Source: Planctomycetota bacterium | GTDB taxonomy: Bacteria; Planctomycetota; Phycisphaerae; FEN-1346 | Assembly (NCBI GenBank): GCA_026387055.1 | Contig: JAPLML010000571.1 | Coordinates: 1 to 5,737, forward strand | Length of the DNA stretch: 5,737 nucleotides | Direction: 5' to 3' | Shown here: one piece after another, positions 1-5,724 of the stretch | Position numbering within the stretch: position 1 is the first letter of the stretch | Layout: each line of letters opens with the position of its first letter | Notes under the pieces: model-generated | What the model was told of the DNA's origin: nothing | The model's database searches: none | The model's input: the letters and a program-made list of their open reading frames with translations, nothing else | Program-made: the position numbers and the translations under genes

Positions 1-111
1 GGTGAGGCGATCGACGTTCCCGGCCGCAAGGGCACGTCCTATGCCGCCAAGATTCAGTGGGCGGTGGCCCTCACGTGCGAAGGCGGCCCTGAACTGCGCC
101 CGAGAGGCTAG
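1..111 (+). CDS. C-terminal end of an unidentified upstream protein (partial)
   Basis: An open frame enters the window at base 1 and ends at the TAG at 109-111, giving the last 36 residues of a protein (begins GEAIDVPGRKGTSYAAKIQW, ends ELRPRG). Most codons end in G or C, as in the downstream genes, and this is the best of the forward frames in this stretch. The overlapping frame that starts with GTG at position 2 runs on into the tandem repeats and looks like a shadow. No start is visible, the fragment carries no motif I recognise, and no function can be given. It is on the same strand as the kinase but separated by 271 nt of repeats, so it is probably not in the same transcription unit. It could belong to the same Tad-related cluster, but nothing in these residues shows that. 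Confidence 0.5.
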   Translation, partial: GEAIDVPGRKGTSYAAKIQWAVALTCEGGPELRPRG

Positions 112-112
112 A

Positions 113-140
113 GGATTGCGGATTGCGGATTTCGGATTGA
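113..140 (+). repeat. Heptamer tandem repeat, 4 copies
   Basis: Four consecutive 7-bp units start at 113, 120, 127 and 134: GGATTGC, GGATTGC, GGATTTC and GGATTGA. The array begins one base after the stop codon of the upstream partial gene. It ends three bases before a different tandem array, so two unrelated microsatellites sit back to back. A 7-bp period is not a multiple of three and fits non-coding DNA. Confidence 0.85.
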
Positions 141-143
141 ACG

Positions 144-231
144 GCGAACGACAACAGCGAACAACAAAAGCGAACAACAACAGCGAACAACAACAGCAAA
201 CGGCAACGGCGAACGGCAACAGCGAACAACA
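144..231 (+). repeat. 13-bp tandem repeat, about 6.8 copies
   Basis: Units begin at 144, 157, 170, 183, 196, 209 and 222, exactly 13 bp apart. The consensus is GCGAACAACAACA. Units 3 and 4 are identical, units 1, 2, 5 and 6 carry one to four substitutions, and unit 7 breaks off after ten bases at 231. There are no insertions or deletions between units. The + strand of 139-231 has no T over 93 nt, so a transcript would contain a long U-free stretch with little ability to pair. The period is not a multiple of three, which argues against coding. This is a typical setting for slipped-strand copy-number change. Confidence 0.92.
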
Positions 232-255
232 TTTAGCCGCCCAGCTTGCTGGGCG
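232..255 (+). repeat. TTTAGCCG octamer with palindrome, copy 1
   Basis: The octamer TTTAGCCG (232-239) leads directly into an inverted repeat, arms CGCCCAGC (238-245) and GCTGGGCG (248-255). All eight base pairs are perfect. With a realistic loop this is a 7-bp stem closed by a CTTG tetraloop. No T-run follows, so an intrinsic terminator is not supported. Its arrangement, a fixed leader followed by a palindrome, is the same as that of the element at 300-325 and resembles REP-type extragenic palindromes. Confidence 0.6.
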
Positions 256-299
256 CGGTCTGAACGCGACAGGCGTGATGACCGGCCGTGGCACACGCG

Positions 300-325
300 T
301 TTAGCCGTCGCCGGTGCGGCGACGG
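300..325 (+). repeat. TTTAGCCG octamer with palindrome, copy 2
   Basis: The same octamer TTTAGCCG (300-307) recurs 68 bp after its first occurrence and again runs into a hairpin, arms CCGTCGCC (305-312) and GGCGACGG (318-325), eight perfect pairs around the 5-nt loop GGTGC. The stems of the two copies differ completely while the leader is identical. The hairpin ends 57 nt before the kinase start, so it would lie in the 5' leader if transcription begins upstream. It also covers the GTG at 314, which weakens that codon as a start. Confidence 0.6.
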
Positions 326-360
326 TCGTTGAGATGGGGCAAGTGGCACGGCCTGGCACG

Positions 361-370
361 AAGGACGGAG
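361..370 (+). promoter_or_regulatory. Probable ribosome binding site of the kinase gene
   Basis: The purine-rich AAGGACGGAG precedes ATG 383. The GGAG core at 367-370 lies 12 nt from the start, a little farther than usual, so the site is probably moderate. It supports ATG 383 over the in-frame GTG at 314, which has no such sequence before it. No clear -35/-10 promoter was recognised in 112-382. Confidence 0.45.
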
Positions 371-382
371 CTTCGCACAGCG

Positions 383-3019
383 ATGGCTGAACAGCGTGTC
401 TTCACGGGTTCTCTGAAGCCCGGCGTCAAACTCGGCAAGTACGAGATCCGCGAGCAGGTCGGCACGGGCGGCATGGCCGTCCTCTACAAGGCCCACGACC
501 CGATGCTCGATCGCTTCGTGGCGGTCAAGCAGATTGCGCCGCACCTGGCGCAGGACGAACGGTTCGTCGAGCGCTTCCGCACGGAAGCCCAGACCCTGGC
601 CAAGCTGTCCTCCTCGCAGGCCAACATCGTCAGCGTTTACGAGTTGATCCAGCAGGACGGCCAGCTCTTCCTCGTGATGGAGTACGTGGAAGGGACGACC
701 CTGCGGGCGATCATGGACCGCGGCCCTGTGCCGCTCCAGACCGCGCTGGGGGTGCTCTTGTCGACGGCCCTGGGCCTGAAGGCGATGCACAGCCAGGGTA
801 TCGTCCATCGCGACCTCACGCCGGCCAACATCATGATGGCCAAGGACGGGGCCCTCAAGATCACCGACTTCGGCCTCATCGGCCACTCCGGCGGCAAGAC
901 AAGCCTGCCCATGGGCACCACCAAGTACATGGCCCCCGAGATGTTCACGGGCGTGCCGGTCGACGCGCGGGCGGACCTTTACGGCCTCGGCATGATCGCC
1001 TACGAGATGCTCGTGGGGCCGGAGAAGTTCGCCGAGGCGTTCAAGGACGTCCTGCGCGACGAGAAGGCCCAGCAGGTCCGGTGGATGCACTGGCACTCGA
1101 ACCCGACCATGAGGCCGCCGGCCCTGCGCGACCTTCAGCCGGGCGTGCCGCCGCTGGTGGGCAAGATCATCGAACGCATGATGGATAAGGATCCGTCGAA
1201 GCGGTTCGCGTCGGCCGACCAGATCATCCGGTGGCTGCGGCGGATCTTCGTGATGCACGTCCAGGGCAAGAGCATCTCGGCGACAGACTCCGAGTCGATG
1301 GAGAAGGAGATCGACGCCGAGGCGGCCGCCCCTGCCGCGACGGCGGTCGTGCCGGCCGGCCGGCCCGGCGCGGCCGCGACGGCCGCCGGCGCCGTGGTTC
1401 CGGCGGCGGGACAGGCCCCGGTCGAGAAAACCGCGCCGCTGCCTCAGCCCAAGTGGACCTGGAAACAGGCCGCCCTGATCGCCGCCATCGTCCTGGTGAC
1501 CTGCGGCGGCGTCCTGGCGTTCTTCGTTATTCGCGAACGTTCCCAACGGCTCGATCTCGAGCGTGCCGCCGACCAGCGCTGGATGCTGGGCCGGCAACAG
1601 TTCGATAACAAGGAATACGACGCGGCCTACAAGACGTTGACGCGAATGGCGCAGGACTTCGCGCAGCTCCAGAACCGCGCTTCCCAGGCCCAGGAGTTCG
1701 CCCAGCGGGCCAAGGCCGAGGATGCCCTTTCGAGGAAAGACTATGAGGTAGCCGACCCGGCCTGCGTCGCCGCCGAGAAACTGGGGGCGCCGGCCCTCTG
1801 GGTCAGCGACTTCCGCACGCGCATGCTCAAGTACCAGGACATCGACCAGGCGATGAAGACGGCCGAGCTTTCGCAGCAGGCCGGCGACTTCCAGAAGGCG
1901 ATCACCCAGTTGACCGACCTTCAGGCCAAGTACCCTGACCTCAAGCTCACCGACAACATTATCGCGCTGCGCGAGAAGCTGGAGCTACGGGAGCTCAACC
2001 GCCTCATCGCGCAAGGCAAACAGCTTTTCGAACGCGGGAGCTTGGCGACGGCGCTGGATACCCTCCAGGCGGCCGAGAAGATCCGCTCTACGCCGGAAAT
2101 CAAAGACTTGATCAAGAAGGTGACCAGCCGGATGCAGTTGGTCCAGCTTTACGCGGCGGCCGAAAAGGCGGTCGCGGCAGCCAAGTGGGACGAGGCCGCC
2201 AGATGCTACGACGAAATCTACAAACTCGATCCGTCGCCGCCGATCCGCGAGAAGGCCAACCTGGCGCGGGCCGAGGCCCTGGCGATCCAGGCCCGGGCCC
2301 TCGAACAGAACGGCCTGTCGGCCCAGGCGGCCCCCATCTGGGACAAGGTCCTCGGGTTCAATCCCAAGCATACCGAGGCCATCCAGGCCACGCAGAAGCG
2401 CAACCGCCAGCAGAAGATCGACGGCTTCATGAAGGCCGGCAATGACGCCATGGCCGCCAAGCAGTGGGACCAGGCCATCAACAGCTTCAACGACGTCAAG
2501 ACGCTCCTGGACGCCACCGACACGGCCCTCAAGACGAAGATCGACGGCTTCGTCGCCGAGTGCTCGTACCAGAAGGCGATGGACGCCGGCCGGGCGGCCC
2601 TCGCGCGCGACGACTTCCCCGAGGCCGAGCGCCAGGCGGGAATCGCCAACGGCCTGAAGTCCACGGACGAGGCGAAGGCTTTCCAGGCCCGCATCGACAC
2701 CCGCAGACAGTACAAGGGGTTCTTCGACACGGCGACGGAGCTCTCCAAGCAGTTCAACTACGTCCAGGCCCGCAGCGCGGCCCTGAAGGCGCAGAAGGTG
2801 GAAGACACACCGGAAGTCCGCGCCCTGATCATTGAAGTCGACTATTACCGCTACAAGGCCCAGGGCGACATGCTCCAGGAACAGGAGAAGCTGATCGAGG
2901 CGCTCAACTTCTACCGCATCGCCCAGAGGGCCAAGGACACGGTCGAGATCCAAGCCAAGCTCGACCTGCTCACCAAGAAGATCGAGGCCCAGAAGGCGAA
3001 GGACCAGTCCAAGGGATGA
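383..3019 (+). CDS. Membrane Ser/Thr protein kinase with TPR-like repeat C-terminus
   Basis: This 878-residue Hanks-type kinase should phosphorylate Ser/Thr in cytoplasmic proteins. The kinase domain spans about residues 20-288. Visible motifs are the glycine loop GTGGMAV (27-33), the ATP lysine K49, the alphaC glutamate E68, the catalytic loop HRDLTPAN (142-149), DFG (162-164) and APE (184-186). The usual Lys of HRDLKPxN is Thr146. An Ala/Pro-rich linker (about 312-356) leads to one membrane helix (about 363-383), bounded by Lys361 and Arg384. Residues about 395-855 form helix-turn-helix repeats of TPR type, for example near 399-424, 489-517, 539-566, 589-616, 681-709 and 824-853; topology places them outside the cytoplasm. 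The C-terminus is Lys-rich. ATG 383 is chosen because the upstream GTG 314 sits in a hairpin, lacks a ribosome site, and would add 23 residues before a normal kinase N-terminus. It is the first gene of the unit; its stop overlaps the next gene's ribosome site. Target and ligand are unknown. Confidence 0.93.
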   Translation: MAEQRVFTGSLKPGVKLGKYEIREQVGTGGMAVLYKAHDPMLDRFVAVKQIAPHLAQDERFVERFRTEAQTLAKLSSSQANIVSVYELIQQDGQLFLVMEYVEGTTLRAIMDRGPVPLQTALGVLLSTALGLKAMHSQGIVHRDLTPANIMMAKDGALKITDFGLIGHSGGKTSLPMGTTKYMAPEMFTGVPVDARADLYGLGMIAYEMLVGPEKFAEAFKDVLRDEKAQQVRWMHWHSNPTMRPPALRDLQPGVPPLVGKIIERMMDKDPSKRFASADQIIRWLRRIFVMHVQGKSISATDSESMEKEIDAEAAAPAATAVVPAGRPGAAATAAGAVVPAAGQAPVEKTAPLPQPKWTWKQAALIAAIVLVTCGGVLAFFVIRERSQRLDLERAADQRWMLGRQQFDNKEYDAAYKTLTRMAQDFAQLQNRASQAQEFAQRAKAEDALSRKDYEVADPACVAAEKLGAPALWVSDFRTRMLKYQDIDQAMKTAELSQQAGDFQKAITQLTDLQAKYPDLKLTDNIIALREKLELRELNRLIAQGKQLFERGSLATALDTLQAAEKIRSTPEIKDLIKKVTSRMQLVQLYAAAEKAVAAAKWDEAARCYDEIYKLDPSPPIREKANLARAEALAIQARALEQNGLSAQAAPIWDKVLGFNPKHTEAIQATQKRNRQQKIDGFMKAGNDAMAAKQWDQAINSFNDVKTLLDATDTALKTKIDGFVAECSYQKAMDAGRAALARDDFPEAERQAGIANGLKSTDEAKAFQARIDTRRQYKGFFDTATELSKQFNYVQARSAALKAQKVEDTPEVRALIIEVDYYRYKAQGDMLQEQEKLIEALNFYRIAQRAKDTVEIQAKLDLLTKKIEAQKAKDQSKG

Positions 3020-3024
3020 GGTGA
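3018..3024 (+). promoter_or_regulatory. Ribosome binding site of the TadG-like gene, overlapping the kinase stop
   Basis: GAGGTGA matches the anti-Shine-Dalgarno consensus well. Its first bases are part of the kinase TGA stop (3017-3019). The GAGG core ends 6 nt before ATG 3028. A TGA in the frame of the TadG-like gene at 3022-3024 rules out any earlier start. The overlap suggests that ribosomes finishing the kinase restart on this gene. Confidence 0.75.
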
Positions 3025-3027
3025 CCC

Positions 3028-4845
3028 ATGCTCCCTACAGGCGTGCATGAGCGTCGGGGCCGGGGGGCGAGGGGCCTGCTCGGCCGATTCCATCGGTGCG
3101 AGCAAGGCCAGGCCATCTACGTCGTCGTCCTGTTCCTGTTCCTCCTGGCGGGCCTCCTGTTCCTGATTCTCAACAGCGGCGAGCAGCTCAACCGCAAGGT
3201 CCAGATGCAGAGCGTGGCCGACGTGACGGTGGCCACGGGCGCCACGTGGTTTGCCCGCGGCCTGAACACCGTCGCGGCGTGCAACGTCACGGAGACCCAG
3301 CTCCTGTCGCTGATCGTCCTCCTGGACACGTTGGAAACGGTCACGCCGCCTGCGCAGGAGTGCATTGACGACCTGGTGCAGAACATCGGATCCTCGAAGG
3401 CCGGCCGCGATATTCCCATCGATTCGCGCCTGGCCGACTGGCTGGTGGTTGGCAACGCGTCCTCGGAGCAGCAGATCATCCGGCAGTTCGGCGACATCAT
3501 CCGGGCGGTCAACTGGCCCGACTACCTGACCTACGACACGGGCGTCCTGTGGGAGTGCACGAAGCTGCTGGACGGCTTCTCGCACGCCATGTTGCGCGAC
3601 ACGCCCAAGCTGGTCCGGCGCGAGGCCATCCTGATGGCCCGCAAGAACATGGCCGAGTTCGGATTCGTGGTGCCCCTGTGGCCGGAGCTGCCCGCCCGGG
3701 ACGGCCAGTGGCAGGACTTCAGGAACCCGATGCTGTACGCCACGATGCCGCCGCCCAACCAGGGGCAGGTCATCAAGGGCTTCACGTCGCTGATGGGCTA
3801 TCGCGGCTATCGCGGCCAGGGCCTGGGGCCCTGGGGCTACTGGCGAGAGCCGTTCACGGCCACGTTCCCGCTGGGCCTGTTCGACCTCAGCCGCTTCTCG
3901 GTCCCCTTCAACATCGTATCGAACATGAAGCTCGACATGATGTTCGGCGCCACCGACGACCAGTGGACGGCCCGCCAGTGGGTGATGGATTACGACCAGG
4001 CCAAGGAGGTCCCGGACAACGACATCGAGCGCTGCTGGTGGGAGGTCTCTTCGTTCGATGCCCGCTATCCGACCGCCGACGAAAGCGAGCCCTACCCGCC
4101 TCCGGCCTCGGGGCCGTGGCGGGCCGTGCATTACCCCGGCGAGGTCTACCCCTCGACCCGCTTCTACGGGAACATGGAGCATCCCGACCTCTCCCGCTAC
4201 AAGCGGGCCACCCAGTCGTACGAAGGCGCCGACCCGCGCCAGGCCGTCTGGTACCGCTGCGAGAAGCGGCGGACGCCTCACTATCCGCAGTTGGGCATCT
4301 TTGCGCCCCACCCGCCGCTCTATCCCGACGGCAGCCCCTGGCCGTACTCGGATGCCGAGATGCAGACCTATTGGCACGTGACCCTGTGGCGGTTCAACGG
4401 CCTGGAGAAACACACCGACGAGACGCTCCACCGGAACTACCTGCCCCCGGGCGGCCAGGCGGACCTGTCGCCCATCGTGTTCGATTCCTCGGGCGACAAC
4501 ACGACGGCGAACGTCCGCCAGCGCTACACCTTCAACGGCTTCGCCTATCGCTCCAGCGACGTCAAGGAATGGACCTCGTGGTTCTTCAACCCCAATCCCA
4601 TCCACGCCACCGTGGCCTATGCCGAGGCCCGCGTCTATAATCGCTATAGCTACGACCTCTGGACGCAGCACTGGAAGGTCAAGCTGCGCCGGACCGACCG
4701 CTGGAAGGAACTCATTCCGGAACTCGACCAGCGGGGGCCCGTGGCGCCCGAGCCCGAGCTCCAGCTCACCGACGAACGGATCAAGCCGGTCCGCCAGATG
4801 CTCGAAGCCTACAGCGAACCCTTTCTTAGGGAGTTCACGCATTGA
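3028..4845 (+). CDS. TadG-like pilus-assembly protein with large aromatic-rich outer domain
   Basis: This 605-residue protein resembles the Tad/TadG family, which takes part in assembly of tight-adherence (Flp) pili at the cell envelope. After a basic cytoplasmic tail (R9-R23), EQGQAIYVV leads into one membrane helix (about 29-48). The family-like segment RKVQMQSVADVTVATGA (56-72) follows, matching the Q-x-x-AD-x-A-x-A-GA pattern of Tad N-termini. GQAIYV has no Glu at +5, so it is not a prepilin cleavage site. The rest (about 80-605) lies outside the membrane and is rich in Trp, Tyr and Pro, especially 235-470. A conserved-looking block, IHATVAYAEARVYN then DLWTQHW, begins at 525. I see no von Willebrand A motif (DxSxS), although many TadG proteins carry one. 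Start ATG 3028 follows a strong ribosome site and an in-frame stop. The gene lies 8 nt after the kinase and overlaps the TadE-like gene by 4 nt. Family assignment rests on the N-terminus; the outer domain is unassigned. Confidence 0.78.
   Translation: MLPTGVHERRGRGARGLLGRFHRCEQGQAIYVVVLFLFLLAGLLFLILNSGEQLNRKVQMQSVADVTVATGATWFARGLNTVAACNVTETQLLSLIVLLDTLETVTPPAQECIDDLVQNIGSSKAGRDIPIDSRLADWLVVGNASSEQQIIRQFGDIIRAVNWPDYLTYDTGVLWECTKLLDGFSHAMLRDTPKLVRREAILMARKNMAEFGFVVPLWPELPARDGQWQDFRNPMLYATMPPPNQGQVIKGFTSLMGYRGYRGQGLGPWGYWREPFTATFPLGLFDLSRFSVPFNIVSNMKLDMMFGATDDQWTARQWVMDYDQAKEVPDNDIERCWWEVSSFDARYPTADESEPYPPPASGPWRAVHYPGEVYPSTRFYGNMEHPDLSRYKRATQSYEGADPRQAVWYRCEKRRTPHYPQLGIFAPHPPLYPDGSPWPYSDAEMQTYWHVTLWRFNGLEKHTDETLHRNYLPPGGQADLSPIVFDSSGDNTTANVRQRYTFNGFAYRSSDVKEWTSWFFNPNPIHATVAYAEARVYNRYSYDLWTQHWKVKLRRTDRWKELIPELDQRGPVAPEPELQLTDERIKPVRQMLEAYSEPFLREFTH
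4828..4833 (+). promoter_or_regulatory. Ribosome binding site that fixes the TTG start of the TadE-like gene
   Basis: AGGGAG lies 8 nt before TTG 4842. An in-frame TAG at 4827-4829 closes the frame just upstream. The only usual start codon between that stop and the cleavage motif of the pseudopilin is TTG 4842. The site lies inside the end of the TadG-like gene. Confidence 0.7.
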
Positions 4846-5504
4846 GACCCGCGCGCGCTGACCAAGGCCCGGGGCGGCGGCCGAGGGCGGGCAACGCCCT
4901 CCTGGAATTCATCCTCACGCTGCCCATCGTCATCTTCGTGGCCGGCCTGGCCATCTACATGTCGATGGCCATGCTCACCCGCCAGCAGACCCTCGTCGAT
5001 GCCCGGCACGTGGTGCTGAACGCCTCGAACACCGACAACGGATGGTCGTCGATGGAACTGGAGACCTGGCTGCCCGGCCTGCGGCGGAACCTGCGGGCCA
5101 ACCTGCCCCGCGGCACGGGCGAAGAGCTGGAGCGCGTGCGGCGGGAGATCGCCCCCGACACGGTCGCCAAGACGTCCAACGCCCTCGCCCTGGACTATTG
5201 GAATCGCATCTGGATCAACCTCCCGGGGCGGCGCGAAGTCCATACCACCCGGTCGTTCACGACCCAGGGGCGGATGTGGGACTTCATCGAAAAGACCGCC
5301 ACCGCCGACCGTTGGGCCGATACCAGCCCCTGGTACTTCCACGACCTGGACACGTGGCAGATCGCGCGGAGCGGTCCGCTCCAGGACATCTTCAAGGCCT
5401 TCTACAACAACCTCCAGGGGCCCGTCGCGGCGCATTTTCAGCCCACGCGCGACGACATCATCCAGCGGTGGTGGCACTATCAGCCCGGCCGCTGGCCGGA
5501 CTAG
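4842..5504 (+). CDS. TadE-like pseudopilin
   Basis: This 220-residue protein fits the TadE family, minor pilin-like parts of the Tad (Flp) pilus machine inserted in the inner membrane. A 17-residue basic leader ends in Gly17, followed by NALLEF. That gives G/xxxxEF with Glu22 at +5, the site cut by prepilin peptidases; TadE and TadF are known TadV substrates in Aggregatibacter. The hydrophobic helix runs about 24-45, and the family-type segment TLVDARHVV (50-58) follows it. The remaining about 160 residues form an outer domain with many Trp residues, including RWWHYQPGRW near the C-terminus, with no motif I can name. Typical TadE proteins are about 130-200 residues, so this one is somewhat long. 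Translation starts at TTG 4842, inside the TTGA overlap with the TadG-like stop, which points to coupled synthesis. A prepilin peptidase and the Flp pilin, ATPase and secretin genes are not in this window and must lie elsewhere if the system is complete. Confidence 0.85.
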   Translation: MRPARADQGPGRRPRAGNALLEFILTLPIVIFVAGLAIYMSMAMLTRQQTLVDARHVVLNASNTDNGWSSMELETWLPGLRRNLRANLPRGTGEELERVRREIAPDTVAKTSNALALDYWNRIWINLPGRREVHTTRSFTTQGRMWDFIEKTATADRWADTSPWYFHDLDTWQIARSGPLQDIFKAFYNNLQGPVAAHFQPTRDDIIQRWWHYQPGRWPD

Positions 5505-5537
5505 GGCGCCGTCGCACGTGGGGGGAGGAGTCAAGCC

Positions 5538-5627
5538 GGGTGGCACGGCCACGCGCAGTTGCGTGGCCGTGCACGGTCACATGCGGAAGCAAGCACGGTC
5601 ACGCAACGGCGCGTGACCGTGCCACCC
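5538..5627 (+). repeat. 90-bp inverted-repeat element with two nested 12-bp hairpins
   Basis: Hairpin A pairs GCACGGCCACGC (5543-5554) with GCGTGGCCGTGC (5561-5572). Hairpin B pairs GCACGGTCACGC (5593-5604) with GCGTGACCGTGC (5611-5622). Each has 12 perfect pairs and a 6-nt loop, and they start exactly 50 bp apart. The stems differ by one pair, C-G in A and T-A in B, altered on both arms. A third half-arm, GCACGGTCAC, lies at 5571-5580. The outer ends are also complementary: 5538-5554 pairs with 5611-5627 over 17 bp with one mismatch. The element starts 33 nt after the TadE-like stop. No T-run follows either stem, so a standard intrinsic terminator is not shown, though the stems could stall polymerase or protect the mRNA 3' end. 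Confidence 0.9.
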
Positions 5628-5642
5628 ACGCTAAACACGTAC

Positions 5643-5686
5643 GGGCAGTCTTGCCCGCCGCGCGGTGGGCGGGACTGCCCACCGCG
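5643..5686 (+). repeat. Two overlapping, mutually exclusive hairpins
   Basis: The long form pairs 5643-5659 with 5664-5680. It has 17 pairs, three of them G-U in RNA (5651-5672, 5652-5671 and 5657-5666), and a 4-nt loop. The short form pairs CGCGGTGGGC (5661-5670) with GCCCACCGCG (5677-5686), 10 perfect pairs and the 6-nt loop GGGACT. Bases 5664-5670 and 5677-5680 take part in both, so only one form can exist at a time. No T-run follows. Confidence 0.75.
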
Positions 5687-5701
5687 GTCGCCGCGGCGAC
5701 C
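5686..5701. repeat. 16-bp perfect palindrome
   Basis: GGTCGCCGCGGCGACC reads the same on both strands, centred between 5693 and 5694. It lies between the overlapping hairpins and the next stem-loop, sharing its first base with one and its last with the other. With no loop it is more likely to act as duplex DNA, for example a dimer binding site, or to be a by-product of repeat packing, than to form an RNA hairpin. Confidence 0.6.
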
Positions 5702-5724
5702 ACTCACACGAACAAGTGTGAGTG
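5701..5724 (+). repeat. 9-bp hairpin with 6-nt loop
   Basis: CACTCACAC (5701-5709) pairs perfectly with GTGTGAGTG (5716-5724) around the loop GAACAA. The loop size matches those of both hairpins at 5543-5622 and of the short hairpin at 5661-5686. It is immediately followed, with one shared base, by the repeated decamer GCCGGGTGGC. Confidence 0.75.

Noticed and set aside
144..231. CRISPR array
   Set aside because: The 13-bp units are contiguous with no spacers and there are no cas genes.
2..304. Forward open frame of 100 codons across the tandem repeats
   Set aside because: It reads through the 13-bp repeats as Gln/Asn/Thr runs, and the frame at 1-111 has better third-position GC.
298..325. 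Integron attC site because of GTTTAGC next to a hairpin
   Set aside because: GTTTAGC does not fit the core GTTRRRY (the fourth base is T), and no matching inverse core or cassette order is present.
314..382. GTG 314 as the kinase start
   Set aside because: It lies in a hairpin, has no ribosome site, and would add 23 basic residues before a normal kinase N-terminus.
233..1597. Antisense open frame (454 codons) opposite the kinase domain
   Set aside because: It lies opposite unmistakable kinase motifs and has an Arg/Gly/His-rich composition typical of a shadow frame.
1985..2953. Antisense open frame (322 codons) opposite the TPR region
   Set aside because: Same reasoning; no recognisable domain, and the sense strand encodes regular TPR-like repeats.
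2911..4842. Long antisense open frame (643 codons) opposite the TadG-like gene
   Set aside because: Long antisense frames are expected opposite GC-rich genes. Its product is rich in Arg, Gly and Val without domains, and the + strand gene has a membrane helix, Tad motif and ribosome site.
5543..5724. Intrinsic terminator after the TadE-like gene
   Set aside because: Stems are strong, but none is followed by a T-run. Termination here is possible but not shown.
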